Positions 52,731-63,506 are shown, counted from the stretch's first letter. The stretch is 64,000 bases of DNA from Metabacillus flavus (GCF_018283675.1 NZ_JAGVRK010000001.1:3962854-4026853); one strand, 5' to 3'. The notes: a model not told the origin generated them from the sequence alone. Program-made: numbers and translations.

Positions 52731-53397
52731 TGACAGGGAGTGCCGGAAGGAGGTTCGCAACCCGGATTGATTTAATTTCGAGCATATTCAGCCCGATGGC
52801 GAGAATCATGACTCCGCCTGCTGCTGTCATTTCTGAGATGAGGGAGGAAAGAAGCTTTTCTTCAATAGAAGTCTGAATGACTCCCGCTAACAAAGCTATT
52901 GCACTTTCATAAAGGAAAACGGGAATAGCGGATAAAAGAACGCCGATTCCAAGTGTGCTTGCCAGGACCGCACTTGTAAATCCGTCAATCATCGATTTTG
53001 TCATAAGGACGCTGTGGTCTCCCCTTAAGCCGCTGTCGAGCGCCCCCACGATCGCCATGGCCCCAATGACAAAAATAAGAGTGGCTGTGACAAATCCTTC
53101 GGCAATGTTTCCGGATTTTGATTTCCCCATCCTTCTTTCAATCCATCTGCCGACAGCATGGAGCTTCTCCTCGAGATTGAGCACTTCTCCAATGACCGCA
53201 CCTGCAATCAGGCTGACAATTACATAAAAGAAGTCCTCGCTTTTAAATGCCATCGTAATTCCCAAAATCGAAACAGACAAACCGATCGCAATCATGACGG
53301 TTTCCTTAATCCGGTCCGGAATCCTTGTTAAAAGCAGCCCAATGAGTGTACCTGCTGCGATGCCAAGGGCATTGATTAAACTGCCTAATAGAACCAT
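52693..53397 (-). CDS. DUF554 membrane protein (YdfK-like)
   Basis: 234 residues with six or seven hydrophobic helices, beginning LLGSLINALGIAAGTLIGLL and containing FVIGAMAIVGALDSGLRGDH, the DUF554 hallmark. Presumed transporter of unknown substrate. It follows parB by 59 bases on the same strand and converges with yyaC. Confidence 0.92.
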   Translation of the reverse strand: MVLLGSLINALGIAAGTLIGLLLTRIPDRIKETVMIAIGLSVSILGITMAFKSEDFFYVIVSLIAGAVIGEVLNLEEKLHAVGRWIERRMGKSKSGNIAEGFVTATLIFVIGAMAIVGALDSGLRGDHSVLMTKSMIDGFTSAVLASTLGIGVLLSAIPVFLYESAIALLAGVIQTSIEEKLLSSLISEMTAAGGVMILAIGLNMLEIKSIRVANLLPALPVIILLVTIQHYFF

Positions 53398-53456
53398 AGT
53401 AAACTCTCCATTCGATGTTTTTGCACAGGAAAAAAAGAAGCCTCCAGCCTTTAAGG

Positions 53457-54305
53457 TTAGGAGGATTCTTCTGTGGACAGGAGTTCCAGAATTCTTTCCA
53501 GATCTCCTGAATCGGTAAATTCAATTTCGATTTTCCCTTTATTGTGCTGCTGCTTGATGGAAACCTTTGTACCAAAATATGCTTGAAGGGAGGTTTCCCG
53601 CTCCGCCAGAAAGAGGTCCCGTTTCAGCTGTTTTTTCGGATCCGGAGCTTTGCCTCCGCTTTCATTCAGCTGCTGAACGAGAATTTCGGTTTGTCTAACG
53701 TTAAGCTGCTCTTTAATTATTTTTTCAGCCAATAATTGGTATTTTTCTTTTTTCTTCAAACCGAGAATGGTACGTCCATGACCCATGGAAAGCTGGCCTT
53801 CATTGATCATCGTCTGAACGGCTGCCGGAAGCGTCAGCAGACGGAGATGATTAGCAATATGCGGACGGCTTTTTCCTAAGCGCTTGGCCAATTCTTCCTG
53901 AGTTAAATCCAGTTCGTCCAAAAGGGATTGATAAGCCCGGGCTTCCTCAACCGGAGTTAGATCCTCCCGCTGCAGATTTTCAAGCAATCCAAGCTCCATC
54001 ATCTTCTTGTCGTCCAATTCTCTTACGACTGCCGGGACCGTCTCAAGTCCCGCGAGCTTAGCCGCACGAAATCGTCTTTCTCCTGCTACAATTTCATATC
54101 CCTTAATGGATTTCCTGACAATAATCGGCTGCAGAATCCCATAATGAAGAATCGAATTCTTTAATTCATCAATCGCTTCCTCCTGAAAGGTCTTGCGGGG
54201 CTGATAGGGGTTAGGGCGCAGGTCTTTGACTTTCAATTCCTGTACCATTTCTTCTTGGCTTGCCTGTAAAAGCGCTTCCAAACCTTTCCCCAGTCCTTTA
54301 GGCAT
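53457..54305 (-). CDS. parB: Chromosome-partitioning protein ParB (Spo0J)
   Basis: 282 residues, the length of B. subtilis Spo0J. It begins MPKGLGKGLEALLQ, has the CTPase motif GERRFRAAKLAG (near residue 77), the helix-turn-helix region LTQEELAKRLGKSRPHIAN, and a C-terminal dimerisation domain. It binds parS and loads condensin near the origin. The start at ATG 54305 has AGGAGGTGG upstream and lies eight bases inside parA; the longer frame to 54401 is a read-back. Confidence 0.98.
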   Translation of the reverse strand: MPKGLGKGLEALLQASQEEMVQELKVKDLRPNPYQPRKTFQEEAIDELKNSILHYGILQPIIVRKSIKGYEIVAGERRFRAAKLAGLETVPAVVRELDDKKMMELGLLENLQREDLTPVEEARAYQSLLDELDLTQEELAKRLGKSRPHIANHLRLLTLPAAVQTMINEGQLSMGHGRTILGLKKKEKYQLLAEKIIKEQLNVRQTEILVQQLNESGGKAPDPKKQLKRDLFLAERETSLQAYFGTKVSIKQQHNKGKIEIEFTDSGDLERILELLSTEESS

Positions 54306-55059
54306 TTGCAGCCACCTCCTTAGCAAGCTCCAGGTACACTTCCGCTCCTCTAGAGCGCGCATCATACAGGATAATCGGCAGTCCATGGCTTGGCGCCTCA
54401 CTCAATCTTACATTTCTTGGAATAACGGTGCGGTACACTTTTTCACGGAAATATTTTTTTACTTCTTCAATAACCTGAATTCCGAGGTTAGTCCGGGCAT
54501 CGAGCATCGTCAGCAGGACACCTTCGATCATCAGGTTCGTATTTAAGTGCTTTTGAACGAGCCGGACGGTATTCAGCAGCTGGCTGAGGCCTTCAAGTGC
54601 GTAATACTCACATTGCACCGGGATGATGACGGTATCGGCAGCTGTTAAAGCATTGATGGTTAACAGTCCAAGGGACGGGGGACAATCAATCAGGACATAA
54701 TCATAGTTATGCTTTACCTTATCGAGTGCTCTTTTTAATCTTACTTCCCGGGAAATAGTCGGAACGAGTTCAATTTCTGCTCCTGCCAGCTGAATGGTTG
54801 CCGGGATCACGTGGAGGTTTTCAACGGCGGATGGACAAATGGCGGCGGCAGCCTCTCTATCTTCAACGAGAATATCGTATATGCAATACTCTACATCTGC
54901 TTTTTCGATTCCAATCCCGCTCGTTGCATTGCCTTGAGGATCTGTATCGACTAAAAGGACTTTTTTCCCTATATAGGCAAGGCATGCCCCAAGGTTTACG
55001 GAGGTTGTTGTTTTACCGACTCCGCCTTTTTGATTTGCTATGGCAATAATCTTTCCCAC
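54298..55059 (-). CDS. parA: Chromosome-partitioning ATPase ParA (Soj)
   Basis: 253 residues, equal to B. subtilis Soj. Deviant Walker A KGGVGKTTTSVNLG starts near residue 10; the switch region DCPPSLGLLTINAL follows. Soj works with ParB in origin segregation and controls DnaA. GTG start at 55059, six bases after AGGTG, giving the family N-terminus GKIIAIANQ. A near-perfect Noc-binding sequence lies in the gene. Confidence 0.98.
   Translation of the reverse strand: MGKIIAIANQKGGVGKTTTSVNLGACLAYIGKKVLLVDTDPQGNATSGIGIEKADVEYCIYDILVEDREAAAAICPSAVENLHVIPATIQLAGAEIELVPTISREVRLKRALDKVKHNYDYVLIDCPPSLGLLTINALTAADTVIIPVQCEYYALEGLSQLLNTVRLVQKHLNTNLMIEGVLLTMLDARTNLGIQVIEEVKKYFREKVYRTVIPRNVRLSEAPSHGLPIILYDARSRGAEVYLELAKEVAANA
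54743..54756. promoter_or_regulatory. Candidate Noc-binding site
   Basis: ACTTCCCGGGAAAT matches the Noc-binding consensus ATTTCCCGGGAAAT at 13 of 14 positions. It is inside parA, about 9 kb from dnaA; noc itself is the next gene upstream. Confidence 0.6.
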
Positions 55060-55230
55060 GAGGTTCACCTACTCCTGCATCTCTATAATCTTCTTTCCTT
55101 TTCAAAGGCCGGGGGTGCATCTGATTTGATTTGCGGTTTTAAAGCTATTATTCTATTTTAACAAAAAACGAGAGACAGGCGTCCTGGATTTTTCTAAATT
55201 CTTGAAAAACATGTGTAAAAAAACATGTGT

Positions 55231-55264
55231 AAAAAAAACTCTCCAATCATAGGATTAGAGAGTT
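55231..55264 (-). terminator. noc terminator
   Basis: Minus strand AACTCTC..AATC / GATT..GAGAGTT stem followed by eight T residues; the stem includes the noc stop codon. Two direct copies of AAACATGTGTAAAA (55207-55234) lie next to it. Confidence 0.85.
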
Positions 55265-56135
55265 ACTTGGGAATTTTGATGGTGAATTGGATGTATTCTT
55301 CAAATTCCTCTTCTTCTGCATTAATCTGAACACCTGTATCCGCCACCATTGTGAGCGATTGTCTAATTGTGTTCATGGCAATTCTTGTGTCACGGCTGAA
55401 TGCTTTGCGCTTCGGCTTTGGTTTCGGTTTATCTTTTTCAAGCATTTTGACCACGCGGTCTTCGGTCTGCTTCACATTCAGCTGTTTTTCAATGATGTCA
55501 TGTAAAAGAGCCACTTGCAGTTCAGGTAATTTAAGCGGAATAAGCGCCCGGGCGTGGCGCTCCGTAAGCTGTTTTTGAAGAAGCGCTTCCTGCACTTCAT
55601 CCGGAAGCTTTAATAGTCTCAGTTTATTGGCAACCGTAGACTGTCCTTTACCAAGTCTTTGGGCAAGCGCCTCTTGAGTAAGCTCATGCAGCTTAAGCAG
55701 CTTGGCATAGGCAAGAGCTTCTTCGATTGCGGACAATTCTTCCCGCTGCAGGTTTTCAATAAGGGCGACAGAAGCGGTTTCCTTATCATTAAAATCCTTT
55801 ACGATGGCGGGAATCGTTTCCCATCCTAGTCTTTGAACGGCTCTCCATCTTCTTTCGCCTGCAATCAGCTCGTATTTGCCATCGGCCGGACGGACTACAA
55901 TCGGCTGGATAATACCATGCGTACGGATTGTCATGGACAGTTCATCTATTTTTTCATCCGAAAAAATGGAACGGGGCTGAAATCGATTTGGCGTAATGTC
56001 GAGAACAGGAATCTGTTTGACTTCTTCTCTTGCTTCCACTTCTGCCTCTCCTGCTTCACTCTCCAAATTTTCTAGCGTCTGATCTGTTTCTTCCTTTTCT
56101 CCTATTCCGAAGAAACGGGAAAACGGATGCTTCAT
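55263..56135 (-). CDS. noc: Nucleoid occlusion protein Noc
   Basis: 290-residue ParB paralogue. The first residues [11 protein letters not shown] form the amphipathic membrane-targeting helix typical of Noc; the ParB/CTPase core has [12 protein letters not shown] near residue 92 and the helix-turn-helix [20 protein letters not shown] near residue 150. It binds NBS sites and stops Z-ring assembly over the nucleoid. AAGGTGGTG ribosome site. The position between rsmG and parA distinguishes it from parB. Confidence 0.97.
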   Translation of the reverse strand: MKHPFSRFFGIGEKEETDQTLENLESEAGEAEVEAREEVKQIPVLDITPNRFQPRSIFSDEKIDELSMTIRTHGIIQPIVVRPADGKYELIAGERRWRAVQRLGWETIPAIVKDFNDKETASVALIENLQREELSAIEEALAYAKLLKLHELTQEALAQRLGKGQSTVANKLRLLKLPDEVQEALLQKQLTERHARALIPLKLPELQVALLHDIIEKQLNVKQTEDRVVKMLEKDKPKPKPKRKAFSRDTRIAMNTIRQSLTMVADTGVQINAEEEEFEEYIQFTIKIPK

Positions 56136-56235
56136 GTGAGTACACCACCTTTGGAAACTACCAATTTATAATTCTATTTTTTAGCCGGAATTCCTGCATG
56201 CCGCTGCTTGCTGGGGCACTTTTTAAAAATATGTA

Positions 56236-56952
56236 TCATTCGATTGGTGTCTTGTTAGGTGTTCCGGGTTTGCGCGGATATTTACCAGGAGTCGGCTTTA
56301 CTTTTTTGATGACAACGATGTTTCGTTCGCTTTCTTCAATCGGCAGCTGGAACTGATGAATCGATTCCGTTTTTCCTCCGAGAACGTTAATCGCTTTTTC
56401 TCCTGCCTGAAGCTCGTCCTCCGCTGCTGCTGCTTTTAAAGCGACAAAATGCCCGCCTTTTTTTACGAGAGGCATGCACAATTCACTTAATACAGACAAA
56501 CGGGCAACGGCACGTGCCGTAACTACATCGTACTTTTCACGATGCTGTTTATTTTGGCCGAACGTTTCAGCTCGGTCATGATAGAAGGAGACATTGGTTA
56601 GCTTAAGACTTTTCGCCAGCTCTTCCAAAAAGGTGATCCTTTTATTTAATGAATCGACGATGGAAACAGAAAGCTGCGGAAAGCAGATTTTAATCGGCAG
56701 GCTTGGAAATCCCGCTCCGGCTCCAACATCGACGATGGAAAGCGGCTTGGAAAAATCAAAATGAAAGGCAGCACTGATTGAATCGTAAAAATGCTTCAGA
56801 TAAACCTCTTCCTTGTCCGTAATGGAGGTAAGGTTCATTTTTTCGTTCCACTCAACGAGCAGACGGTAGTACGTATCAAATTGGGAGAGCTGTTCAGGAG
56901 AAAGGGGAATGCCTTTCTCCTCCAGCTTAGATTGGAATAGGGAAATGTCCAT
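56236..56952 (-). CDS. rsmG: 16S rRNA (guanine527-N7)-methyltransferase RsmG (GidB)
   Basis: 238-residue SAM-dependent Rossmann methyltransferase. SAM motif I is [17 protein letters not shown] near residue 70, and [16 protein letters not shown] follows. Methylates G527 in the 530 loop; loss gives low-level streptomycin resistance in relatives. The start at ATG 56952 is preferred over the GTG one codon earlier because of AAAGGA spacing. 21 bases after mnmG. Confidence 0.97.
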   Translation of the reverse strand: MDISLFQSKLEEKGIPLSPEQLSQFDTYYRLLVEWNEKMNLTSITDKEEVYLKHFYDSISAAFHFDFSKPLSIVDVGAGAGFPSLPIKICFPQLSVSIVDSLNKRITFLEELAKSLKLTNVSFYHDRAETFGQNKQHREKYDVVTARAVARLSVLSELCMPLVKKGGHFVALKAAAAEDELQAGEKAINVLGGKTESIHQFQLPIEESERNIVVIKKVKPTPGKYPRKPGTPNKTPIE

Positions 56953-56973
56953 CACGAAATCCTTTCTTGGGCT

Positions 56974-58863
56974 TTATTCGTTTGCAACTTTCGCGATGCG
57001 GCCCTGCTCCATATAAACGAGCAGGATGGAAACGTCCGCAGGGTTCACACCGGAAATTCTGGAAGCCTGGGCCATAGAGAGCGGGCGCACTTCCTTCAGT
57101 TTCTGGCGCGCTTCGGATGCAAGTCCATTAATTGCGTCGTAGTCAATGTTTTCAGGGATTTTTTTATTTTCCATCTTTTTAAGTTTATCGACCTGCTGAA
57201 GAGATTTATCAATATACCCTTCGTATTTAACCTGAATTTCCACCTGCTCCGATACGTCAGGATCTACAGGGGATTCTGCAGGTGCAAGCTTTGCAATGTG
57301 GCTGTAGTTAATTTCCGGCCGTTTAAGAAGATCGCCAGCCCGGATTCCGTCCTTCAGCTCGCTTCCTCCGGTGGAACGGATCAGTTCCTGCACTTCGGCA
57401 TTAGGTTTAAGGATCAGTTTTGCAAGACGAACTTTTTCTTTTTCGATGGCCGTCTTTTTCTCTGTGAATGATTGATAGCGGCTGTCACTGATCAAACCAA
57501 TTTTATAGCCTGTTTCAGTCAGGCGCAAATCGGCATTATCATGACGGAGCAGCAAACGGTATTCGGCACGTGATGTCAACAGACGGTACGGTTCACTCGT
57601 CCCTTTTGTGACCAGGTCGTCAATCAGGACACCAATATAGGCATCGGAACGGCTGAGGATGACTTCTTCGCGGCCAAGCGCTTTTTGACCGGCGTTGATT
57701 CCCGCCATAATGCCTTGTCCCGCTGCTTCCTCATAGCCGGATGTGCCGTTAATTTGTCCTGCCGTGTAAAGTCCAGGAACTTTTTTCGTTTCCAGGGTCG
57801 GCCACAGCTGGGTCGGTACGATTGCATCGTACTCAATCGCATAGCCAGGTCTCATCATTTGAACATTTTCAAGTCCCGGAATGGTGCTGAGAATCTGCTT
57901 CTGAACATCCTCAGGCAGGCTTGTAGAAAGACCCTGCACATAAACCTCTTCCGTGTTGCGGCCTTCCGGTTCAAGGAAAATCTGATGGCGCGGCTTATCA
58001 TTAAAGCGGACCACTTTATCCTCAATGGACGGGCAATAACGGGGGCCCGTACCTTTAATCATACCGGAATACATCGGCGAACGGTGCAGGTTGCTGTCGA
58101 TAATCTGATGTGTTTCTGCACTTGTATAGGTTAGCCAGCATGGAAGCTGGTCTGTAATGAATTTGGTTGTTTCATAGGAAAATGCCCGGGGCTCCTCGTC
58201 GCCTGGCTGGATTTCCGTTTTGCTGTAATCAATGGTTTTGCTGTTGACACGGGGAGGCGTACCTGTTTTAAAACGGACCAGGTCGAAGCCAAGCTCCTGC
58301 AAATGCTCTGAAAGCTTAATGGATGGCTGCTGATTATTCGGTCCGCTGGAATAGGAAAGATCCCCAAGGATAATGCGTCCGCGCAAGAAGGTACCTGTTG
58401 TTAAAACGACAGTTTTTGAATGGTACTCCGCACCTGTTTGGGTGATAACGCCTCGGCATTCTCCTTCTTCAATAATCAGGCTGTCTACCATGCCCTGCAT
58501 GAGGGTCAGGTTCGGTTCGTTTTCCATTGTTTTTTTCATTTCATGCTGATACGTAAATTTATCGGCCTGTGCGCGGAGCGCCCGTACAGCAGGTCCTTTT
58601 GCGGTATTCAGCATTCTCATTTGAATGTGCGTTTTATCAATATTTTTACCCATTTCGCCGCCTAACGCATCAATTTCCCGTACAACGATGCCTTTAGCGG
58701 GTCCTCCGACGGACGGATTGCAGGGCATGAAAGCGACCATATCAAGGTTGATCGTAAGAACGAGCGTTTTTGCGCCCAGTCTCGCGGATGCGAGAGCGGA
58801 CTCAACACCTGCGTGGCCTGCACCAACGACGATTACATCATAATCACCAGCGTGGTATGCCAA
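56974..58863 (-). CDS. mnmG: tRNA-modifying enzyme MnmG (GidA)
   Basis: 629-residue FAD- and NADH-dependent enzyme which with MnmE places carboxymethylaminomethyl groups on U34 of tRNAs reading NNA/NNG codons. It starts with a Rossmann FAD motif [20 protein letters not shown]; the family motifs [13 protein letters not shown] and [16 protein letters not shown] are intact, and Cys residues in the catalytic segment [10 protein letters not shown] are present. AAGGAGG ribosome site. Downstream of mnmE in the standard order. Confidence 0.98.
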   Translation of the reverse strand: MAYHAGDYDVIVVGAGHAGVESALASARLGAKTLVLTINLDMVAFMPCNPSVGGPAKGIVVREIDALGGEMGKNIDKTHIQMRMLNTAKGPAVRALRAQADKFTYQHEMKKTMENEPNLTLMQGMVDSLIIEEGECRGVITQTGAEYHSKTVVLTTGTFLRGRIILGDLSYSSGPNNQQPSIKLSEHLQELGFDLVRFKTGTPPRVNSKTIDYSKTEIQPGDEEPRAFSYETTKFITDQLPCWLTYTSAETHQIIDSNLHRSPMYSGMIKGTGPRYCPSIEDKVVRFNDKPRHQIFLEPEGRNTEEVYVQGLSTSLPEDVQKQILSTIPGLENVQMMRPGYAIEYDAIVPTQLWPTLETKKVPGLYTAGQINGTSGYEEAAGQGIMAGINAGQKALGREEVILSRSDAYIGVLIDDLVTKGTSEPYRLLTSRAEYRLLLRHDNADLRLTETGYKIGLISDSRYQSFTEKKTAIEKEKVRLAKLILKPNAEVQELIRSTGGSELKDGIRAGDLLKRPEINYSHIAKLAPAESPVDPDVSEQVEIQVKYEGYIDKSLQQVDKLKKMENKKIPENIDYDAINGLASEARQKLKEVRPLSMAQASRISGVNPADVSILLVYMEQGRIAKVANE

Positions 58864-58944
58864 TGTTGTTTCCTCCTTTAATTGTAAAGCTGTATGTTTT
58901 ATCTATATCCATTTTATTGAAGACTGAACCTGTGAGGCCGGCTC

Positions 58945-60330
58945 TTATTTTCCTAGGCAAAATTGAGAGAATAACTGATCAATCAGACTCTCGTGTACAG
59001 AGTCGCCGATGATTTCTCCAAGCTGCTCCCAAGCTCTCGTCAAATCGATTTGCACCATATCCACCGGCATGCCGGCTTCAATTCCATTGAGTGCTTCTTC
59101 AATGGACCGTTTCGCTTGAGTCATAAGGGCAATATGTCTGGAATTTGAAACGTACGTCATGTCACCCGACTGAATATCTCCCTTAAAGAATAAGGATTGA
59201 ATCGATTCTTCGAGCCGATCGATTCCTTCTTCCTCTTTCAGGGATGTCGTCACGACAGGGCGGTCCTCCGCGAGAAGGCTGACCTTATCCATATTAATCT
59301 GCTGAGGCAGATCCGTTTTGTTGATAATCACAATGACATCCATGCCTTTTACTGCTTCAAACAGCTGCTCATCCTCAAATGTGAGCTCGTCGCTGTAATT
59401 GAGTACAAGAAGGATTAAATCGGCTTCCTTCAGGACTTGGCGGGACCTCTCAACCCCAATCCGCTCAACGATGTCCTCAGTCTCACGTATACCGGCTGTG
59501 TCTACAAGCTTCAGAGGCACGCCTCTTACATTTACATACTCTTCTATAACGTCGCGTGTTGTTCCGGGTACATCCGTAACAATTGCCTTGTTTTCGTGTA
59601 CCAGACTGTTAAGCAGCGAGGATTTCCCGACATTCGGACGCCCAATGATGACAGTGGACAATCCTTCTCTCAGTATTTTCCCCTGACTTGAGGTCTGGAG
59701 GAGCTTCTCTATTTCAGTCTTGACATAAGTCGCTTTTTCTACAAGCATCTGATGCGTCATTTCTTCCACATCATCGTACTCAGGATAATCAATATTCACT
59801 TCGACATGGGCCAATGTTTCAAGGATTTCCTGGCGAAGCTTTCTGACAAGCGTTGAAAGACGGCCTTCCATTTGACCCAATGCTACGTTCATGGCTTTAT
59901 CCGTTTTAGCCCGGATCAGATCCATAACCGCTTCTGCCTGGGAAAGGTCAATCCGTCCATTCATAAATGCCCGCTTTGTAAATTCCCCGGGCTCTGCCAA
60001 TCGGGCACCGCTGTTCAGCACGAGCTGAAGGACACGGTTAACCGAAACAAGTCCTCCGTGGCAGTTAATTTCAATTACGTCCTCACGCGTGAAGGTCTTC
60101 GGGCCTCTCATAACGGAAACCATCACTTCTTCTGCAACCTCATTTGTTTCAGGATCGATGATGTGGCCGTAATGAATGGTGTGGGAAGCTGCATCTTCAA
60201 GCTTTTTTCCTGCAGGCGCTGCAAAAACACGGTCCGCTATCGCTACCGCTTCTTCACCGCTCAATCTGACAATGGCGATTGCTCCTTCACCCATAGGTGT
60301 GGATATGGCTGTAATTGTGTCGAATTCCAA
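58945..60330 (-). CDS. mnmE: tRNA modification GTPase MnmE (TrmE)
   Basis: 461 residues. The N-terminal formyl-THF-binding domain ([19 protein letters not shown]) and helical domain enclose a G domain with [14 protein letters not shown] near residue 228, [16 protein letters not shown] and NKTDL; the C-terminus ends in the catalytic CLGK motif (Cys four residues from the end). Partner of MnmG. The start is read as TTG 60330 (then EFDTITAIS) with GAGGTG six bases upstream; GTG 60339 would use that same site as its codon. Confidence 0.96.
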   Translation of the reverse strand: MEFDTITAISTPMGEGAIAIVRLSGEEAVAIADRVFAAPAGKKLEDAASHTIHYGHIIDPETNEVAEEVMVSVMRGPKTFTREDVIEINCHGGLVSVNRVLQLVLNSGARLAEPGEFTKRAFMNGRIDLSQAEAVMDLIRAKTDKAMNVALGQMEGRLSTLVRKLRQEILETLAHVEVNIDYPEYDDVEEMTHQMLVEKATYVKTEIEKLLQTSSQGKILREGLSTVIIGRPNVGKSSLLNSLVHENKAIVTDVPGTTRDVIEEYVNVRGVPLKLVDTAGIRETEDIVERIGVERSRQVLKEADLILLVLNYSDELTFEDEQLFEAVKGMDVIVIINKTDLPQQINMDKVSLLAEDRPVVTTSLKEEEGIDRLEESIQSLFFKGDIQSGDMTYVSNSRHIALMTQAKRSIEEALNGIEAGMPVDMVQIDLTRAWEQLGEIIGDSVHESLIDQLFSQFCLGK

Positions 60331-60773
60331 GTCGTTCACCTCACTCTAATGCAATCTATCTATGTGGGAAAGTTTTTAAATAAAAAAGAAGGTCATCAAA
60401 ACTTTAAGATACCATATTCGGCAGGTAAAAGGAAGTTTGGAGGTAGAAGGAGTTATTCACAGACATTCTATCGTTCGTCCTATATTTTAACTTATCCACA
60501 TGTGAATAACAATATTTGCAGGAGGAATTCGAGGGGGATTTTTATGAGCTGTTCACAAATTGCCGGGGACAGGGTAAATGCAATCTGATTTTTTTCAAAC
60601 GCTTTTCCCGCAAACTTTTTTTAAAGCAGATGGGTGATTGCTCACTTCCGCGGAACACCGTGCCTGATAGATCTCATCTGTCTCTCAGATTTTACTGCTA
60701 TCAGCATAAACAGAAAAAAACTATTAAAGCTTCAGAAAAAGAGCCCACAAAAAAACCAGCCGCTGAAGGCTGG
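60331..60773. other. mnmE-jag intergenic region with DnaA-box-like sites
   Basis: No credible gene. It contains a perfect DnaA box TTATCCACA (60492-60500) abutting an inverted near-match TGTGAATAA (60501-60509) and TTATTCACA (60453-60461). The jag terminator occupies its right edge. The rest shows nothing I recognise. Confidence 0.6.
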
Positions 60774-60775
60774 TT
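60748..60775 (-). terminator. jag terminator
   Basis: Minus strand AACCAGCC / GGCTGGTT hairpin that includes the first bases of the stop codon, followed by seven T residues. Confidence 0.9.
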
Positions 60776-61502
60776 ATCGTTTTGGAGCAATGACTATATG
60801 ACGCCTCGGCTCTTCTCCTGCGGAAAAGGTGACGACTTTTTTGTTGCGGGCGAGCGCAGCGTGAATGATTTTCCTCTCATAGGAAGGCATTGGCTCAAGG
60901 GCCAGTTCCTTTGATGAGGCAAGCGCCTGGCTGGCGAGCTTATTCGCAAGCTGGACAAGAATTTCCTCACGGCGCTCCCGATAGGACTCGGCATCGACTG
61001 TGACATGAAAATACTGATCCGAATGCCGGTTGGCGACAAGCTGAGTTAAATACTGAAGGGAATTCAGTGTTTGGCCTCTTTTGCCGATCAGAAGAGCAAT
61101 GTCCTCACCCTCGATCAGGAAGGTGAGATTTCTTCCCTTTTGAATCTTCTCTACAGTGGCTTTTACGCCCATTTGTTCAATGACTTGAAGCAGGTAGGCA
61201 TGTGCTTCCTCGCCCGTTTTTTCATTCATTGCCTTTTTAACCGCGGGCTTCGGCTCTTCCTGAAGAGGTTCCGCTTCAGCGAAAACTTCTTCAGGCTGCA
61301 CCATTTCTTCTTCAGTTGGAGAAGGATCTGATGTTTTTAAGACAGCTTTTACAACCGCCTGTCTTTTACCGAAGCCAAGGAACCCTTTTCTTCCTTCAAT
61401 CACGATTTCAATTTCGGCGTCTTCTCTTTTAGCATTAAGCTTTTTCAGCGCGGCTTGAGTTGCTTCTTCAACGGTTGAACCGGCAGCTGTTGCCTCAATC
61501 AC
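60774..61502 (-). CDS. jag: RNA-binding protein Jag (KhpB)
   Basis: 242 residues. Jag_N domain ([19 protein letters not shown] and [13 protein letters not shown], 1-52), an acidic linker (about 58-100), a KH domain with [17 protein letters not shown] and an R3H domain ending [20 protein letters not shown]. It binds RNA, with KhpA in relatives, and affects cell division and wall growth. GTG start overlapping the spoIIIJ stop (GTGA). The linker makes it somewhat longer than B. subtilis Jag (208 residues). Confidence 0.96.
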   Translation of the reverse strand: MIEATAAGSTVEEATQAALKKLNAKREDAEIEIVIEGRKGFLGFGKRQAVVKAVLKTSDPSPTEEEMVQPEEVFAEAEPLQEEPKPAVKKAMNEKTGEEAHAYLLQVIEQMGVKATVEKIQKGRNLTFLIEGEDIALLIGKRGQTLNSLQYLTQLVANRHSDQYFHVTVDAESYRERREEILVQLANKLASQALASSKELALEPMPSYERKIIHAALARNKKVVTFSAGEEPRRHIVIAPKR

Positions 61503-62296
61503 TTTTTAGCTCCTGCTTTTTGAGGAGATTTTTGAGCATTAGCTTTTAAATCCGGTCCTTTGATAAGCAGGGATTGTACGATCATAAAAATGTTTCCGAC
61601 TACCCAGTACAAGGACAGGGCCGCAGGGAACGTAATGGCGAAAACAACGATCATAATCGGCATGAGCCATACCATCATAGCCATCTGCGGATTTTGATTT
61701 TCTGTACCCGCCATCATAATTTTCTGCTGAATAAACGTCGTGATCCCGGCGACAACCGGCAAAATATAGAATGGATCTTTATCTCCAAGGTCGAACCAAA
61801 GGAATGCGTGCTCCTTAATCGCTTCCGTTCTCATGATCGCATGATAGAACCCGATCAGTATCGGCATTTGAACTAGCAGCGGGAAGCACCCTGCAAGAGG
61901 ATTGACTCCGTGTTTTTGGAACAGTGCCATCGTTTCCTGCTGAAGCTTTTGCTGTGTCTGCTGATCTTTAGAGCTGTATTTCTCGCGAAGCTGTTTCATT
62001 TCCGGCTGCAGCGCTTGCATAGCCTTTGAGCTTCTTGTCTGTTTGATCATCAGGGGCAGAATCGCAAAGCGGATGAGAATGGTTACGATGATAATAGCCA
62101 AACCGTAGTTTGCTGTTGCGGCACTGCCGCCGGTTAAATCTGCAAAATAGGTAATAACCCATGATAGAGGGTAAACAATATACTGATTCCAAAACCCTGT
62201 GCTTTTATCCGTAATCGGCTGATTGACTTCCGTACAGCCGGATAAGAGGGTTACTAGACCAACTAATCCAAGAACTAACCAAATACGCCTCTTCAA
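61499..62296 (-). CDS. spoIIIJ: Membrane protein insertase SpoIIIJ (YidC1/MisCA)
   Basis: 265-residue YidC/Oxa1 insertase. A lipoprotein signal with LLSGC (about residues 16-20) is followed by five membrane helices; the conserved positively charged groove residue lies in [20 protein letters not shown], and [20 protein letters not shown] and [14 protein letters not shown] are family signatures. Needed for SpoIIIA/SpoIIQ assembly and sigma-G activation besides general insertion. TTG start at 62296 with AGGAGG seven bases upstream; upstream in-frame ATGs (up to 62365) give an unlikely leader. Confidence 0.97.
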   Translation of the reverse strand: MKRRIWLVLGLVGLVTLLSGCTEVNQPITDKSTGFWNQYIVYPLSWVITYFADLTGGSAATANYGLAIIIVTILIRFAILPLMIKQTRSSKAMQALQPEMKQLREKYSSKDQQTQQKLQQETMALFQKHGVNPLAGCFPLLVQMPILIGFYHAIMRTEAIKEHAFLWFDLGDKDPFYILPVVAGITTFIQQKIMMAGTENQNPQMAMMVWLMPIMIVVFAITFPAALSLYWVVGNIFMIVQSLLIKGPDLKANAQKSPQKAGAKK

Positions 62297-62440
62297 ACTG
62301 TATCCTCCTAACAGCATGTCTATTTTTAATGTATTCATTGTCTGTGAGTTTACCGATCCAACCACGATTAATGGCGGTTCAAGAGTATTTTACCATCTTT
62401 TATTTAGAATTTGTTTTTTCTTTTCAAACGTTTAACGACA

Positions 62441-62800
62441 TCATTTTTCACCATTTTTTTTCTTAGCCAAAAGCCTTGCCTTTTTAAATAGGTGAAACAG
62501 ACTGTTTCGAACTTCCTCGTAGTTTAATTCGGCCGCCGGTTTCCTGGCGATAACAATATAGTCCTTCCCCGTGGAAAGGAAATCCTTCTCTTCTAAAAAA
62601 ATCTGTTTAACGAGCCGTTTAACCCGGTTTCTCGTCACGGCATTTCCTATTTTTTTGCTAACGGATAATCCCAGTCTGAACTCTTTTTCTTCTTCTCTAT
62701 GAAGCGTATAGATCACAAATTGCCGATTCGCAATGGATTTGCCTTTTCTGAATACCTGCTGGAAGTCTTCGTTTTTCTTAATCCGATTCTTTTTTTTCAT
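62441..62800 (-). CDS. rnpA: Ribonuclease P protein component
   Basis: 119 residues, basic. [20 protein letters not shown] opens the family, and the RNR helix is in [17 protein letters not shown]. Cofactor of the RNase P ribozyme for tRNA 5' maturation. Between rpmH and spoIIIJ as in nearly all bacteria. GGAGT ribosome site. Confidence 0.98.
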   Translation of the reverse strand: MKKKNRIKKNEDFQQVFRKGKSIANRQFVIYTLHREEEKEFRLGLSVSKKIGNAVTRNRVKRLVKQIFLEEKDFLSTGKDYIVIARKPAAELNYEEVRNSLFHLFKKARLLAKKKNGEK

Positions 62801-62899
62801 GCTGACTCCACTCCGCTTTTATTGCTCTCTAACCTGATGATTATTTTCTTCTCCCTAAAGGGTTGCCCATTTATCGGGCGTTTAAAAACGATTTTAATG

Positions 62900-62927
62900 A
62901 AAAAAAAACCACTGACGTTTTCAGTGG
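62900..62927 (-). terminator. Hairpin between rpmH and rnpA
   Basis: Minus strand CCACTGA / TCAGTGG with a 5-base loop and eight T residues directly after the rpmH stop; it probably lowers rnpA expression relative to rpmH. Confidence 0.88.
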
Positions 62928-62928
62928 C

Positions 62929-63063
62929 TTATGCGGATAATACTTTTCTTCCTTTACGACGGCGAGCAGCTAGAACTTTACGTCCATTTTTAGAGCTCAT
63001 GCGCGCACGGAAGCCGTGTACTTTGCTGTGTTTGCGTTTATTTGGTTGATAAGTACGTTTCAT
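62929..63063 (-). CDS. rpmH: 50S ribosomal protein L34
   Basis: 44 residues: [20 protein letters not shown], then [20 protein letters not shown], a complete and canonical L34. Very short and highly basic. The ribosome site GGGAGGTGC lies just before the ATG, and a strong promoter lies about 45 bases upstream. First gene left of oriC, divergent from dnaA. Confidence 0.98.
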   Translation of the reverse strand: MKRTYQPNKRKHSKVHGFRARMSSKNGRKVLAARRRKGRKVLSA

Positions 63064-63108
63064 TATATGCACCTCCCTGAGGAATAGCTGTTAAAGACAG
63101 TCCTTACA

Positions 63109-63138
63109 AGTATAGAGACCTTACCATGTAAATGTCAA
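63109..63138 (-). promoter_or_regulatory. Predicted rpmH promoter
   Basis: Minus strand perfect TTGACA (63133-63138), 18-base spacer, TATACT (63109-63114). Confidence 0.75.
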
Positions 63139-63203
63139 TAGCCAAAAAAAATAGATTAGACGATAGATTTTTTCAGCGCGGCGATCTCCAGCCAAATCTG
63201 TCC

Positions 63204-63465
63204 TGTGGACAACTTTTTCGCCGCTTTTTTATTATCCACACCCTTTATCGACATGTTTTTCACAAAATCCAGGAATGTGGACAATTTTTTTCGACAGGCT
63301 GTTTCTTCTGTGGATAAGTTTCAGCCCCCATTGCAACAAATGGTTTATTTTGATATTATATTTGTGTTTTCACTCTTGATAACGAATTGACCGGTTTTTG
63401 TTTATCCACAGTTTGTGGATAACGTGTGGAAAGTTGATAACATCGTGTTCGTAAGCTTGTCCACA
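63204..63465. other. oriC, rpmH-dnaA DnaA-box region
   Basis: AT-rich spacer with four perfect 9-mer DnaA boxes (63232-63240, 63309-63317, 63402-63410, 63414-63422, the last two forming an inverted pair) and at least three one-mismatch boxes (63204-63212, 63276-63284, 63457-63465). This corresponds to the upstream subregion of the bipartite Bacillus origin; the unwinding region past dnaA is outside the window. Confidence 0.92.
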
Positions 63466-63477
63466 GCTAGGGGCATT

Positions 63478-63506
63478 TTGTCGAAAACCTGCTTTTCTAC
63501 TATATT
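63478..63506 (+). promoter_or_regulatory. Predicted dnaA promoter
   Basis: TTGTCG (63478-63483), 17-base spacer, TATATT (63501-63506), just downstream of the DnaA-box cluster; a leader of about 155 bases follows. Confidence 0.6.

Noticed and set aside
55207..55234. Two tandem AAACATGTGTAAAA copies resembling a mini CRISPR or iteron
   Set aside because: Only two direct copies without spacers, next to a terminator; too little to support an array or origin element.
59872..60588. 238-codon ORF antisense to the start of mnmE
   Set aside because: Antisense shadow; its Cys/Arg-rich translation shows no family pattern and it crosses the mnmE promoter region.
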